This document shows, in pieces, positions 36,190 through 45,376 of a stretch of 64,000 nt of DNA (position 1 is the stretch's first letter; every line of letters starts with the position of its first letter). The notes under the pieces were generated by a model. It searched no databases, was not told the DNA's origin, and saw only the letters and a program-made list of their open reading frames with translations. Where the stretch lies: positions 1,076,952-1,140,951 of the forward strand of contig NZ_SKCI01000001.1 in NCBI RefSeq assembly GCF_005434965.1, given 5' to 3'. The DNA is from Marimonas lutisalis (lineage in GTDB: Bacteria > Pseudomonadota > Alphaproteobacteria > Rhodobacterales > Rhodobacteraceae). Position numbers and translations under genes: made by a program.

Positions 36190-37364
36190 TGACCCCTGGT
36201 GCGCGGGTTCAGGCGGCGATCGAGTGTCTTGAAGCGATACTCGCCGGAGAGCCGGCCGAGAGGGGGCTGACCCGCTGGGCGCGGCAGTCGCGCTTTGCTG
36301 GGTCGAAGGACCGCGCGGCGGTGCGCGATCACGTTTATGCCGTGCTGCGCCGGAAAAGGGCCTGTGCTGCCGCGGGCGGTGGTGAATCCGGGCGCGCGCT
36401 CATGTTGGGACTTATGCGATTGGAAGGCGATGATCCGGCAGCGCTGTTCAATGGGCAGGGGCATGCCCCCGCACCGTTAAGCGACGCGGAAACTGCCATG
36501 ATCGCAGCGCCGCTGCCCGCATTGCCGGAACCCGAGTTGCCGAGCTGGCTGGTGCCGCGGCTGGAGGCGCAATATGGCGTCGACCTGCCAGAGCAGCTGG
36601 CCGCTTTGACACAGCGCGCACCGGTTTTCCTGCGGGTCAACCTGCGCAAGTGCAACCCGGAGCAGGCGCGCGCGGCTTTGGCCCGTGAAGGGGTGGTGAC
36701 GCAACCCGAACTGGGTGCCCGGACCGCGTTGCGCATCACCGAAGGCGAGCGCATGCTTGTGCGGACGCAGGCCTATGCCCAGGGACTGGTCGAATTGCAG
36801 GATGTGTCGAGCCAGGCGGCGATGGAGACCCTGCCGCTACGTGATGGTATGCGCATTCTCGATTATTGCGCCGGGGGCGGGGGCAAGACGCTGGCGATGG
36901 CGGGCCTGGTGCAGGCGCAGTTCGCCGCCCATGATGCAGCGCCGGGACGCATGCGCGACCTGCGCGAGCGGGCGGCGCGCGCCGGGGTGGCGGTGGACAT
37001 CCTGAGCGGCGCGGAGTGCGCGCGCGCGACGCCCTTCGATCTGGTGCTATGTGATGTCCCCTGTTCGGGGTCGGGCACTTGGCGCCGCGATCCGGACGCG
37101 AAATGGCGCTTTACGCCCGAACGTCTGGCCGAACTGAATGCCACCCAGGATGAAATTCTCGACACGGCGGCAGGCTTCGTGGCGGGCGGAGGTGTTCTGG
37201 TCTACGCGACCTGCTCGATCCTGCGGGAGGAGAACACAGACCAGATCGAGGCATTCACGGCCCGGCATCCGGACTGGGAAATTGCATTCCAGCGTCAGTG
37301 GCGGTTAAGCGCAGCCGGCGACGGGTTTTTCGTGGGCCACCTTACGCGCGCAGCGGGATTGTAA
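36189..37364 (+). CDS. RsmB/NOP-family rRNA cytosine-C5 methyltransferase
   Basis: A 391-residue SAM-dependent RNA m5C methyltransferase. The SAM-binding region DYCAGGGGKTLAMA (about residues 222-235), the motif IV DVPCSGSGTWRRDPDAKW (catalytic-release Cys about 290) and motif VI VYATCSILREEN (nucleophile Cys about 341) are all clear. The N-terminal segment lacks a full NusB domain. The target is probably 16S rRNA, but position is not inferable. It is coupled to guaB by a TGATG overlap. Confidence 0.87.
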
Positions 37365-37395
37365 CAAACAACCCAAGCGAGTAATCTGATCACGC

Positions 37396-37410
37396 TTAAC
37401 GCCCGGTTAA
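37396..37410. promoter_or_regulatory. CtrA-type binding site upstream of cckA
   Basis: TTAA (37396-37399), seven bases, then TTAA (37407-37410) exactly fits the alphaproteobacterial CtrA consensus TTAA-N7-TTAA. It lies 51 bp before the cckA start, in the only gap between cckA and the gene before it. CckA is the kinase that feeds phosphate to CtrA, so a feedback loop is plausible. Confidence 0.65.
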
Positions 37411-37460
37411 GTTTTCCCGATGCACATTCGGGGAAGACGGAATCGCCCAGGGGAGCTTCA

Positions 37461-39794
37461 GTGCCGCATGCCTCGATCACGCCCGGACCCATGACGCGGG
37501 CCGCGATGCGCCTTGCGCCGCGCACGGGTGTCCTGGCGATCCTAGCGGCGCTGTTCTGTGCGGCGGCCGTTCTTGGCGGGCAGGGCGCGGTGAAACTCGT
37601 CTTTGCCACAATTGGTGGCGCGCTGTTGTCTTTGATCGGGGTGATCCACGTGCTGATTTGGCAATTCCGGCGTGCCCACCAGCGTGCGCAGGAGGCGATT
37701 TCGGAGTTCGTCTGCCACGATGCAGCGCCGTGTTTCGTGACCGACGACGAGGGCAGGCTGTGGTATGCGAACCATGCTGCCGAACGGCGCTTTGACACCG
37801 CTGCCGAGACGTTGGCAGGTGTTCTCGAACAGGTTTTCGCCAACCCATCGGCCGTGCTTTACCGATTGCAGAAACGTGCCGAAACAGGGGGGGCGGCGCG
37901 TGAGGACGTGGCTACCCGCCGCGGCCATGTTCGGCTGGCGGCGCATCGGTTGGGCCATGGCGGCGTGCTTTGGCGTATCGAGGAAATGGGCGACCGGTCA
38001 GCCCGTTCCAGCGATGCGCTGCACGTGCCGGCGATCACCGTCGGCCGCAACAACGCGGTGCTGTTCATGAATGCGTCGGCCCGGCAGCTGATCGGCGAAC
38101 GTGTCAAATCGCTCGACCGGATTTTCAAGCAGTTGCCCGTGCAGTCGGGCGTGGTCTACGAGATTGCCACGAGGGACGGGCCGCAACGTTGCTTGGTGGC
38201 CGAAGTCACGCATTCTGCCGGGCGGCGCGAATTGTATCTTGTTCCGGTACCTGCCGAAGCGTCTGCCGAAACGGCCGAAGCGGCCCGGAATGGGGAGCCA
38301 GGGGACAGCTGGCGTCGGTTTGAAGCGCTGCCGGTGCCGTTGCTGCGGGTATCGCCCGATGGCGAAGTGTTGGAATCGAACCGGCTGGCCCGCGACCTGC
38401 TGGGGGTGCAGGATTGCGCCGGCCTGCATCTGTCCACCCTGATGGAGGGTCTCGGCCGCTCGATCACCGACTGGCTCGGGGAAGTCGCCAGGGGCCGCGA
38501 GGCGAATGCGAGCGAGTTTCTGCGCGTCTCCCGCAACGACCGGGAGACATTCGTTCAGGTCATGCTCAAGCGCGCCGCCGATGCCGGGGACAGGGCGCTG
38601 ATCGCGGTTCTCAATGACGCGACCGAGTTGAAAACCCTGGAAATGCAGTTCGTGCAAAGCCAGAAGATGCAGGCGATCGGGCAACTGGCCGGCGGCGTGG
38701 CGCATGATTTCAATAACCTGCTCACGGCGATCTCGGGACATTGCGATCTTCTGCTTCTGCGCCACGACCAGAGCGACCAGGACTACAACGACCTGGTGCA
38801 GATCAACCAGAACGCCAACCGGGCCGCGGCGCTGGTGAGCCAATTGCTGGCATTCTCGCGCAAGCAGACACTGCGCCCCGAAGTACTCGATCTGCGCGAT
38901 ACGCTGTCGGACCTGACCCATCTTCTGAACCGGCTGGTGGGCGAGAAAGTAACGCTGACGCTGGACCATGACCCGGCCGATCATCGCCTGAGAGCTGACA
39001 AGAGGCAGCTGGAGCAGGTGGTGATGAACATCGTGGTGAATGCACGCGATGCCATGCCGGGCGGTGGTGAAATCCGGATCGCGACGGAAAGCCTGGTGCT
39101 CTCCGAGCCGATGCAACGGGACCGGGCGGTCGTCCCGGCTGGCAGCTTTGTGCAGATCCTGATCCAGGACCAGGGCAATGGCATTCCGCCCGACAAGATG
39201 CAGAAGATATTCGAGCCTTTCTACACGACCAAGCGCACAGGCGAGGGCACGGGTCTGGGCTTGTCCACGGCCTATGGGATCGTCAAGCAGACGGGGGGCT
39301 TTATTTTTGCCGATAGCGTGGTCGGCGAGGGCACGGTGTTCCGGCTGATTTTCCCGACCTACGAGGAGGCGGTGGACGCCCCGGCGGCGCCTCAGCAGGA
39401 GACGGTACCCGACGCGCCGACGCGTCACAGCGATGCGGTGATCCTGCTCGTTGAGGACGAAGCGCCGGTTCGTGCCTTCGCATCGCGCGCGCTGCGGCTG
39501 CGCGGCTATACGGTACTCGAGGCGGAATCGGCCGAGGATGCGCTGAAAACGCTGGAGGAAACCGATCTTCACATCGACATCTTCGTCACCGACGTGGTGA
39601 TGCCCGGCATGGATGGTCCGAGCTGGGTGCGCAAGGCGCTCGAAAGCCATCCCGGCGTGCGCGTGGTGTTTGTGTCCGGATATGCCGAGGATGCCTTTGG
39701 CGAGGGGCGGCCGAAGATTCCCAACTCGGTGTTCCTGCCGAAACCGTTTTCTCTGACCGAACTGACCGAGATCGTGCAGCGCCAGCTGCATTGA
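37461..39794 (+). CDS. cckA: Hybrid sensor kinase CckA
   Basis: A 777-residue membrane hybrid kinase heading the CckA-ChpT-CtrA phosphorelay. It has two N-terminal hydrophobic helices (about 22-62), PAS-like regions, the phosphoacceptor GGVAHDFNNLLTAISGH (His about 416), ATPase motifs NIVVNARDAMPGGG and GTGLGLSTAYGIV, and a C-terminal receiver domain (LLVEDEAPVR; phosphorylated Asp in FVTDVVMPGMDG, about 711; lysine in FLPKPFSL). In Rhodobacterales CckA governs motility, gene transfer agents and related traits. It carries a CtrA-type site upstream and converges with a sulfotransferase gene 9 bp away. Confidence 0.9.
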   Translation: MPHASITPGPMTRAAMRLAPRTGVLAILAALFCAAAVLGGQGAVKLVFATIGGALLSLIGVIHVLIWQFRRAHQRAQEAISEFVCHDAAPCFVTDDEGRLWYANHAAERRFDTAAETLAGVLEQVFANPSAVLYRLQKRAETGGAAREDVATRRGHVRLAAHRLGHGGVLWRIEEMGDRSARSSDALHVPAITVGRNNAVLFMNASARQLIGERVKSLDRIFKQLPVQSGVVYEIATRDGPQRCLVAEVTHSAGRRELYLVPVPAEASAETAEAARNGEPGDSWRRFEALPVPLLRVSPDGEVLESNRLARDLLGVQDCAGLHLSTLMEGLGRSITDWLGEVARGREANASEFLRVSRNDRETFVQVMLKRAADAGDRALIAVLNDATELKTLEMQFVQSQKMQAIGQLAGGVAHDFNNLLTAISGHCDLLLLRHDQSDQDYNDLVQINQNANRAAALVSQLLAFSRKQTLRPEVLDLRDTLSDLTHLLNRLVGEKVTLTLDHDPADHRLRADKRQLEQVVMNIVVNARDAMPGGGEIRIATESLVLSEPMQRDRAVVPAGSFVQILIQDQGNGIPPDKMQKIFEPFYTTKRTGEGTGLGLSTAYGIVKQTGGFIFADSVVGEGTVFRLIFPTYEEAVDAPAAPQQETVPDAPTRHSDAVILLVEDEAPVRAFASRALRLRGYTVLEAESAEDALKTLEETDLHIDIFVTDVVMPGMDGPSWVRKALESHPGVRVVFVSGYAEDAFGEGRPKIPNSVFLPKPFSLTELTEIVQRQLH

Positions 39795-39803
39795 GCAGAT
39801 CTG

Positions 39804-40397
39804 TCAGGCGAGACTTTCCCAGAGGTCGAAATCTGCGGCGCAGGTGTGGCGCAACCGCGCGGCGCGCGCCGGGGCGAGCGACAGATCTGCCGAAGGCGAA
39901 ACATTGAGCCGGGGCAGGGTGATGCCTTGGCCCAGGCGCTCTTCGAGATAGGTGATGAGCCCGTCGAGCGACTCATAGCGGAAAATCCGGTCTACCGACG
40001 TTCCGTTGGGCCGGGGTTCGAGGAACTTCGATTGCGCCCCCACATCGGCAAAGGCCGGACGGGGATCGCTCAGGTACCCCTCGACAAAATCGTCGAAACT
40101 CATCCCTGCGGTCGAGGCTGGCCGACCATTCATGAAAGGGCGCTGCCGGTAGCGATACCAGCTGCCCAGCCAGCTGACAGGCTCGCGCATCACCGCAATG
40201 ACTTCCATGTCGTCGCCGACGAATTTCTCGATCATCGGACGAAAGAAGCGATTGTAGCGGTAGACCGGCGCATGCTTGAGTTCGGGCGGATCGAGCACGG
40301 CGATCGCGGCATGCGGCGCAAGCGCCTGCTCGATGGCCGTTGTTCCGGTCTTGGGAACCGACAGGAACACGAGCTTTGCCTTTGAAAATACGAGCAT
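39804..40397 (-). CDS. Sulfotransferase family protein
   Basis: A 197-residue PAPS-dependent sulfotransferase-like protein. The 5'-phosphosulfate loop is VPKTGTT (residues 14-20) and the 3'-phosphate loop is in VIAVMREPVSWLGSWYRYR (about 70-88). It is short for the family but has both PAPS motifs. Start MLVFSKAKL is chosen because the loop must be N-terminal; the longer open frame would run through the recA regulatory region. It is inserted between cckA and recA and has no polysaccharide neighbours, so the acceptor is unknown. Confidence 0.75.
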   Translation of the reverse strand: MLVFSKAKLVFLSVPKTGTTAIEQALAPHAAIAVLDPPELKHAPVYRYNRFFRPMIEKFVGDDMEVIAVMREPVSWLGSWYRYRQRPFMNGRPASTAGMSFDDFVEGYLSDPRPAFADVGAQSKFLEPRPNGTSVDRIFRYESLDGLITYLEERLGQGITLPRLNVSPSADLSLAPARAARLRHTCAADFDLWESLA

Positions 40398-40498
40398 TTT
40401 ACGTTGCTTCCCGGTCTGCTGATCTTTTTCTGTCCGACGTAAACTACTCTTTAACGCTTTAGCGAAAAAGTGGGGAACAGGAAAATTTAGGTTGAAAT

Positions 40499-40513
40499 GT
40501 TCTCTTTTTGATC
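40499..40513 (+). promoter_or_regulatory. LexA-type SOS box, GTTC-N7-GATC
   Basis: GTTC (40499-40502), seven bases and GATC (40510-40513) match the SOS box described for Rhodobacter recA. It lies 75 bp upstream of recA and 101 bp upstream of the divergent sulfotransferase start. Confidence 0.75.
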
Positions 40514-40520
40514 TCATACA

Positions 40521-40535
40521 GAACAAGAGGTGAAC
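40521..40535 (-). promoter_or_regulatory. Second LexA-type SOS box, GTTC-N7-GTTC (minus strand)
   Basis: GAAC (40521-40524), seven bases and GAAC (40532-40535) equal GTTC-N7-GTTC on the minus strand, the direct-repeat SOS box of other alphaproteobacteria. Its start is 22 bases from that of the first box, about two helical turns. Confidence 0.65.
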
Positions 40536-40587
40536 ACGCAGCAGCGATTGCCGCCCGTGACAGGGTGTGAAATAAGGAAACGAAACA

Positions 40588-41664
40588 ATGGCAACGGCAG
40601 AACTTCTCCAGATGGACGACAAACGCAACGCGGACAAACAAAAGGCGCTGGACAGTGCGCTGGCGCAGATCGAGCGGCAGTTCGGCAAGGGCTCGATCAT
40701 GAAGCTTGGGGCCGACAACCCGGTTCAGCAGATCGAGGCGACCTCGACCGGTTCGTTGGGCCTCGATATCGCGCTGGGCATCGGTGGGCTGCCCAAGGGC
40801 CGTATCATCGAGATTTATGGCCCGGAAAGCTCGGGCAAGACGACGCTGACGCTGCATTGCGTGGCCGAGGAGCAGAAAAAGGGCGGTGTCTGCGCCTTTG
40901 TCGATGCCGAACACGCGCTTGACCCGCTTTATGCCAAGAAGCTGGGCGTCAACCTCGACGAGCTCCTGATCTCGCAGCCCGACACCGGCGAACAGGCGCT
41001 GGAGATCACCGATACGCTGGTGCGGTCGGGGGCCGTCAACATGGTGGTGGTCGACTCGGTCGCGGCACTGACCCCGAAGAGCGAACTGGAAGGCGACATG
41101 GGCGATTCGAGCGTGGGCGTACAGGCCCGCCTGATGAGTCAGGCAATGCGGAAGCTGACAGGCTCGATCGCGCGCTCGAACTGCATGGTGATCTTCATCA
41201 ACCAGATCCGCATGAAGATCGGCGTGATGTTCGGCAGCCCGGAAACCACGACGGGTGGCAACGCGCTGAAGTTCTACAGCTCGGTGCGGCTCGACATCCG
41301 CCGCATCGGCGCGGTCAAGGACCGCGACGAGGTGATCGGCAACCAGACCCGCGTGAAAGTGGTGAAGAACAAGGTCGCACCGCCCTTCAAACAGGTCGAG
41401 TTCGATATCCTCTACGGAGAAGGCATCTCGAAGACCGGCGAGCTTCTCGACCTCGGGGTGGCTGCGGGTATCGTGCAGAAATCGGGCGCGTGGTTCAGCT
41501 ATGGCGACGAACGTATCGGCCAGGGCCGCGAGAATGCCCGCCAGTTCATGAAGGATAACCCCGAGATCGCGCTGGAAATCGAGGACAAGATCCGTGCCGC
41601 GCACGGGCTTGATTTCGATATGCCCGAAGGGGGCGACGACGAGGACGCTTTGCTGGATGGCTGA
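40588..41664 (+). CDS. recA: Recombinase RecA
   Basis: A 358-residue recombinase for homologous repair and SOS induction. It shows Walker [10 protein letters not shown] (residues 78-86), Walker [10 protein letters not shown], the L2 loop [24 protein letters not shown], and an acidic C terminus ([10 protein letters not shown]). It is intact and of normal length. ATG 40588 has GGAAACG upstream. Two LexA-type boxes lie in the leader and a strong terminator follows at 41688. Confidence 0.97.
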   Translation: MATAELLQMDDKRNADKQKALDSALAQIERQFGKGSIMKLGADNPVQQIEATSTGSLGLDIALGIGGLPKGRIIEIYGPESSGKTTLTLHCVAEEQKKGGVCAFVDAEHALDPLYAKKLGVNLDELLISQPDTGEQALEITDTLVRSGAVNMVVVDSVAALTPKSELEGDMGDSSVGVQARLMSQAMRKLTGSIARSNCMVIFINQIRMKIGVMFGSPETTTGGNALKFYSSVRLDIRRIGAVKDRDEVIGNQTRVKVVKNKVAPPFKQVEFDILYGEGISKTGELLDLGVAAGIVQKSGAWFSYGDERIGQGRENARQFMKDNPEIALEIEDKIRAAHGLDFDMPEGGDDEDALLDG

Positions 41665-41687
41665 AACCGTCCAGTCCGCATGTTTTG

Positions 41688-41715
41688 ATGGCCGCCCGGT
41701 AATTCGGGCGGCCAT
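41688..41715 (+). terminator. Terminator between recA and alaS
   Basis: ATGGCCGCCCG (41688-41698) and CGGGCGGCCAT (41705-41715) form an 11-bp perfect stem with a six-base loop. A short TT follows, so strength depends mainly on the stem. Confidence 0.75.
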
Positions 41716-41816
41716 TTGCATAAGCACCGTCCGCGGCATGAAGGGCTGTGGACAGGCCGGGGCTTGGCGGATAAACCGCTGGTCAACCTGAGACCCTTCG
41801 CAAGAGGCCACGCCCG

Positions 41817-44492
41817 ATGCCCAGCCTGAACGACATCCGTTCGACCTTCCTGAACTACTTTGCCAAGAACGGGCACGAGATCGTCCCGTCGAGCCCGCTT
41901 GTTCCGCGCAATGACCCGACGCTCATGTTCACCAACTCGGGGATGGTGCAGTTCAAGAACTGCTTCACCGGGGTGGAAAAGCGCGATTACGTCCGGGCGA
42001 CCACGGCGCAGAAATGCGTGCGTGCTGGCGGCAAGCACAATGACCTGGACAACGTCGGCTATACCGCGCGTCACCACACCTTCTTTGAAATGCTCGGAAA
42101 TTTCAGTTTTGGCGACTATTTCAAGGAAATGGCCATTCCCTATGCCTGGGAGCTGGTGACGAAAGAACTCGACATCCCGGCCGACCGCCTTCTGGTCACA
42201 GTGTATCACACCGATGACGAGGCCGCCGAGATCTGGAAGAAGGTCGCAGGTCTTCCGGACGAGCGGATCATCCGCATCCCGACCAATGACAATTTCTGGA
42301 TGATGGGCCCGACGGGCCCCTGCGGCCCCTGCACCGAGATTTTCTTTGATCATGGAGAAAAGTACTGGGGCGGCCCTCCGGGCACGCCGGAAGAGGATGG
42401 TGACCGTTTCGTCGAAATCTGGAACCTCGTCTTCATGCAGAACGAGCAGTTCGAAGATGGTTCGATGAAAGAGCTCGACATGCAGTCGATTGATACGGGC
42501 ATGGGGATCGAGCGGGTTGCGGCGCTGCTGCAGGGAACCAATGACAACTATTCTACGGATCTGATCCGCGCGTTGATCGAGGCAAGCGCCGACGCAACCA
42601 GCAGCGATCCGGACGGGCCGGGCAAGACACATCACCGAGTGATCGCGGATCACCTGCGCTCGACCAGTTTCCTGATCGCGGACGGGGTGATGCCCAGCAA
42701 TGACGGGCGCGGTTACGTGCTGCGCCGGATCATGCGGCGCGCGATGCGCCATGCGCACCTGCTGGGCGCCAAGGATCCGGTGATGCACAGGCTGGTGCCG
42801 GCGCTGGTGCACCAAATGGGGGCGGCCTATCCCGAGCTTGGCCGGGCGCAGGCGCTGATCGAGGAAACGCTGGAACTGGAAGAAACCCGGTTTAAGCAGA
42901 CGCTGGACCGTGGCCTGAAGCTGCTGGACGAGGAGCTGGACGGTTTGGGCGAAGGCGCTCCGCTACCCGGCGAGGCGGCGTTCAAGCTCTATGACACCTA
43001 CGGATTCCCGCTCGATCTGACCCAGGACGCGTTGCGCGAGAAGGGCCGCGAAGTCGACGTGTCGGGCTTTGACGCGGCGATGGCCGAGCAGAAGGCCAAG
43101 GCGCGCGCCGCCTGGGCGGGATCGGGCGAAGCGGCGGATGCCGCGGTGTGGTTCGACCTGGCCGATAAGCATGGCGCCACGGATTTCCTGGGCTACGACA
43201 CCGAGGAAGCCGAGGGCCAAGTCCTGGCCATCGTCAAGGATGGTGTCGAAGTGAAGGCGTTGAACGCCGGCGAAGACGGCTGGGCCATTCTGAACCAGAC
43301 GCCGTTTTATGCCGAAGCCGGTGGTCAGGTGGCTGACCACGGCTATGTCCGGCGCCTGGCGAATCTGGATGATGTGAGCGCTGTGACGGACGTGCAGCGT
43401 TTCGCCGATGGCAAGCTGATCGCCCACCGCCTGACGCCGGAGCGCGGCAAGCTGAGCGTGGGCGATACGGTCGAGCTGGAAGTCGATCACAAGCGGCGCA
43501 GCAAGGTGCGTGCCAACCACTCGGCTACGCACCTGCTACACGAAGCCCTGCGCGTTCACCTGGGCGATCACGTGGCGCAGCGTGGATCGCTCAACGATGA
43601 GGACCGGCTGCGGTTCGACTTCAGCCATGCCAAGGGGCTGAGCGAGGACGAGCTGCGCCTTGTGGGCGAAGAAGTAAACGGCTTCATCCGCCAGAATACC
43701 CCGGTCAGCACAAGGATCATGACGCCCGACGATGCCCGGGAGATCGGTGCGCAGGCGCTCTTTGGCGAGAAATACGGCGACGAGGTGCGTGTGGTGTCGA
43801 TGGGACGTGCGCCCACCGGGAAGGGCGCGGATGGCGAGACCTACTCGATCGAGCTGTGCGGTGGCACGCATGTGCAACAGACCGGCGATATCGGGCTGTG
43901 CGTGATCCTGAGTGACAGCGCATCGAGCGCAGGCGTGCGCCGGATCGAAGCGCTGACCGGGGCGGCCGCAGTGCAGCACCTGGAGCGCCAAGCGGCGCTG
44001 GTGGACGAGATCGCCGACACGGTCAAGGCGCAGCCGGGCGATCTGGCCGCGCGGGTCAAGGCGTTGATGGATGAGCGCAAGGCATTGCAGAACGAAGTGT
44101 CGCAGCTGCGCCGCGAATTGGCCATGGCCGGTGGGGCCGGCCAGGGCGGCGGGGCCGAGGCCCGGGACGTGAACGGCGTGGCCTTCCTGGCGCAGGTGCT
44201 GTCGGGCGTGAGCGGCAAGGACCTGCCTGCGCTGATCGATGAGCACAAGGCGAAGATGGAAAGCGGCGCAGTGCTTCTGATCGCGGATGCCGGCGGAAAG
44301 GCCGCGGTGGCCGCGGGCGTGACGGCGGACTTGACCGACAAGCTGTCAGCGGTCGATCTTGTACGCGCGGCCGTGGCCGAACTGGGCGGCAAGGGCGGCG
44401 GTGGCCGGCCCGACATGGCCCAGGGCGGTGGCAAGGATGCTGGCAATGCAGAGGCTGCGATCAAGGCGGCGGAAGCCGTGATAGGAGACTGA
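41817..44492 (+). CDS. alaS: Alanyl-tRNA synthetase
   Basis: An 891-residue class II synthetase charging tRNA-Ala. It has the N-terminal aminoacylation core ([38 protein letters not shown]), the editing-domain zinc ligands [11 protein letters not shown] (about 567) and CGGTH (about 681), and a C-terminal C-Ala domain with Gly-rich stretches. Full length. Its stop is one base before the DUF1330 start, so the two are probably co-transcribed. Confidence 0.96.
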   Translation: MPSLNDIRSTFLNYFAKNGHEIVPSSPLVPRNDPTLMFTNSGMVQFKNCFTGVEKRDYVRATTAQKCVRAGGKHNDLDNVGYTARHHTFFEMLGNFSFGDYFKEMAIPYAWELVTKELDIPADRLLVTVYHTDDEAAEIWKKVAGLPDERIIRIPTNDNFWMMGPTGPCGPCTEIFFDHGEKYWGGPPGTPEEDGDRFVEIWNLVFMQNEQFEDGSMKELDMQSIDTGMGIERVAALLQGTNDNYSTDLIRALIEASADATSSDPDGPGKTHHRVIADHLRSTSFLIADGVMPSNDGRGYVLRRIMRRAMRHAHLLGAKDPVMHRLVPALVHQMGAAYPELGRAQALIEETLELEETRFKQTLDRGLKLLDEELDGLGEGAPLPGEAAFKLYDTYGFPLDLTQDALREKGREVDVSGFDAAMAEQKAKARAAWAGSGEAADAAVWFDLADKHGATDFLGYDTEEAEGQVLAIVKDGVEVKALNAGEDGWAILNQTPFYAEAGGQVADHGYVRRLANLDDVSAVTDVQRFADGKLIAHRLTPERGKLSVGDTVELEVDHKRRSKVRANHSATHLLHEALRVHLGDHVAQRGSLNDEDRLRFDFSHAKGLSEDELRLVGEEVNGFIRQNTPVSTRIMTPDDAREIGAQALFGEKYGDEVRVVSMGRAPTGKGADGETYSIELCGGTHVQQTGDIGLCVILSDSASSAGVRRIEALTGAAAVQHLERQAALVDEIADTVKAQPGDLAARVKALMDERKALQNEVSQLRRELAMAGGAGQGGGAEARDVNGVAFLAQVLSGVSGKDLPALIDEHKAKMESGAVLLIADAGGKAAVAAGVTADLTDKLSAVDLVRAAVAELGGKGGGGRPDMAQGGGKDAGNAEAAIKAAEAVIGD

Positions 44493-44493
44493 G

Positions 44494-44781
44494 ATGGGTG
44501 CGCTTTGGATTGCACATGTGACGGTGACCGATGCTGAGGCCTATGGCAAATACGCCGAGCTGGCCGGCCCCGCGATTGCCAAGCACGGTGGTGAGTTCAT
44601 CGCCCGGGGTGGGCGGTTCGTTCAACTCGAGGGCAAGGAACGGCCGCGTAACGTGGTGGCGAGGTTCCCGACGGTCGAGGCCGCAGTCGAGTGCTATCAC
44701 AGCCCGGAATACCAGGAGGCCCTGAGCCATGCGCGCGGCGCATCCGAGCGCGAGCTGATGGTGGTCGAGACCTCGGAATGA
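44494..44781 (+). CDS. DUF1330 domain protein
   Basis: A 95-residue dimeric alpha/beta-barrel-like protein. The DUF1330 pattern is seen as YGKYAELAGPAIAKHGGEFIARGG and RFPTVEAAVECYHSPEYQEA. The ATG lies two bases after the alaS TGA, with GGAGACTGAG spanning the junction as ribosome site. No catalytic residues are recognised and the family has no established function. Confidence 0.85.
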   Translation: MGALWIAHVTVTDAEAYGKYAELAGPAIAKHGGEFIARGGRFVQLEGKERPRNVVARFPTVEAAVECYHSPEYQEALSHARGASERELMVVETSE

Positions 44782-44827
44782 TCTGACAGGCCGCGCAGGG
44801 CGTACCCCGTTTAAATGGGAGAGCGCT

Positions 44828-45370
44828 ATGTTTCGGTATCTGATGATCTGGCTGCTGGCCATCCTGCCATTCGCGGTAGCGGCCGACGACTGGGATGCGC
44901 TGAAGCGCCCGGATGCGATCGTGCTGATGCGCCACGCGCTGGCGCCGGGCGGGGGCGATCCGGCGGGGTTCAGGCTGGACGATTGCACGACGCAGCGAAA
45001 CCTGGATGAGCGTGGACGCGACCAGGCACGGCGGATCGGTGCCGAACTGCAGGAGCGCGGCGTCGGTTTCGATGCGATCTGGTCGAGCCAGTGGTGCCGG
45101 TGTCGTGAAACGGCGGATCTGCTGCAGCTTGGCGATGTTGCCGAGGTGCCAGCGCTCAATTCATTCTTTCAGAACCGCGAGCGGCGCGGGCGGCAAACCC
45201 ACGACGCATTGGCGCTGTTGCGGGAAAGCGATGGGCGGCGCCTGCTGGTCACCCACCAAGTGAATATCACTGCGCTGACCGGGGTTTTCCCGCGCTCAGG
45301 CGAGATCGTGGTGACACAGATGCGCAACCGGGCGCTGGAAGTCACGGGCCGCATACTGATCGACCCGTGA
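44828..45370 (+). CDS. Exported histidine phosphatase family protein
   Basis: A 180-residue protein with a signal peptide (MFRYLMIWLLAILPFAVA, cleavage near ADDW) followed by a histidine phosphatase core: LMRHALAPG (His about 36), QRNLDERGRDQARRIG and SSQWCRCRETADLL. A late His in LLVTHQVNITALTG completes the site. It is likely periplasmic. It converges with typA across a six-base gap with no visible terminator, so transcripts probably overlap. Confidence 0.85.
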   Translation: MFRYLMIWLLAILPFAVAADDWDALKRPDAIVLMRHALAPGGGDPAGFRLDDCTTQRNLDERGRDQARRIGAELQERGVGFDAIWSSQWCRCRETADLLQLGDVAEVPALNSFFQNRERRGRQTHDALALLRESDGRRLLVTHQVNITALTGVFPRSGEIVVTQMRNRALEVTGRILIDP

Positions 45371-45376
45371 TACTTG

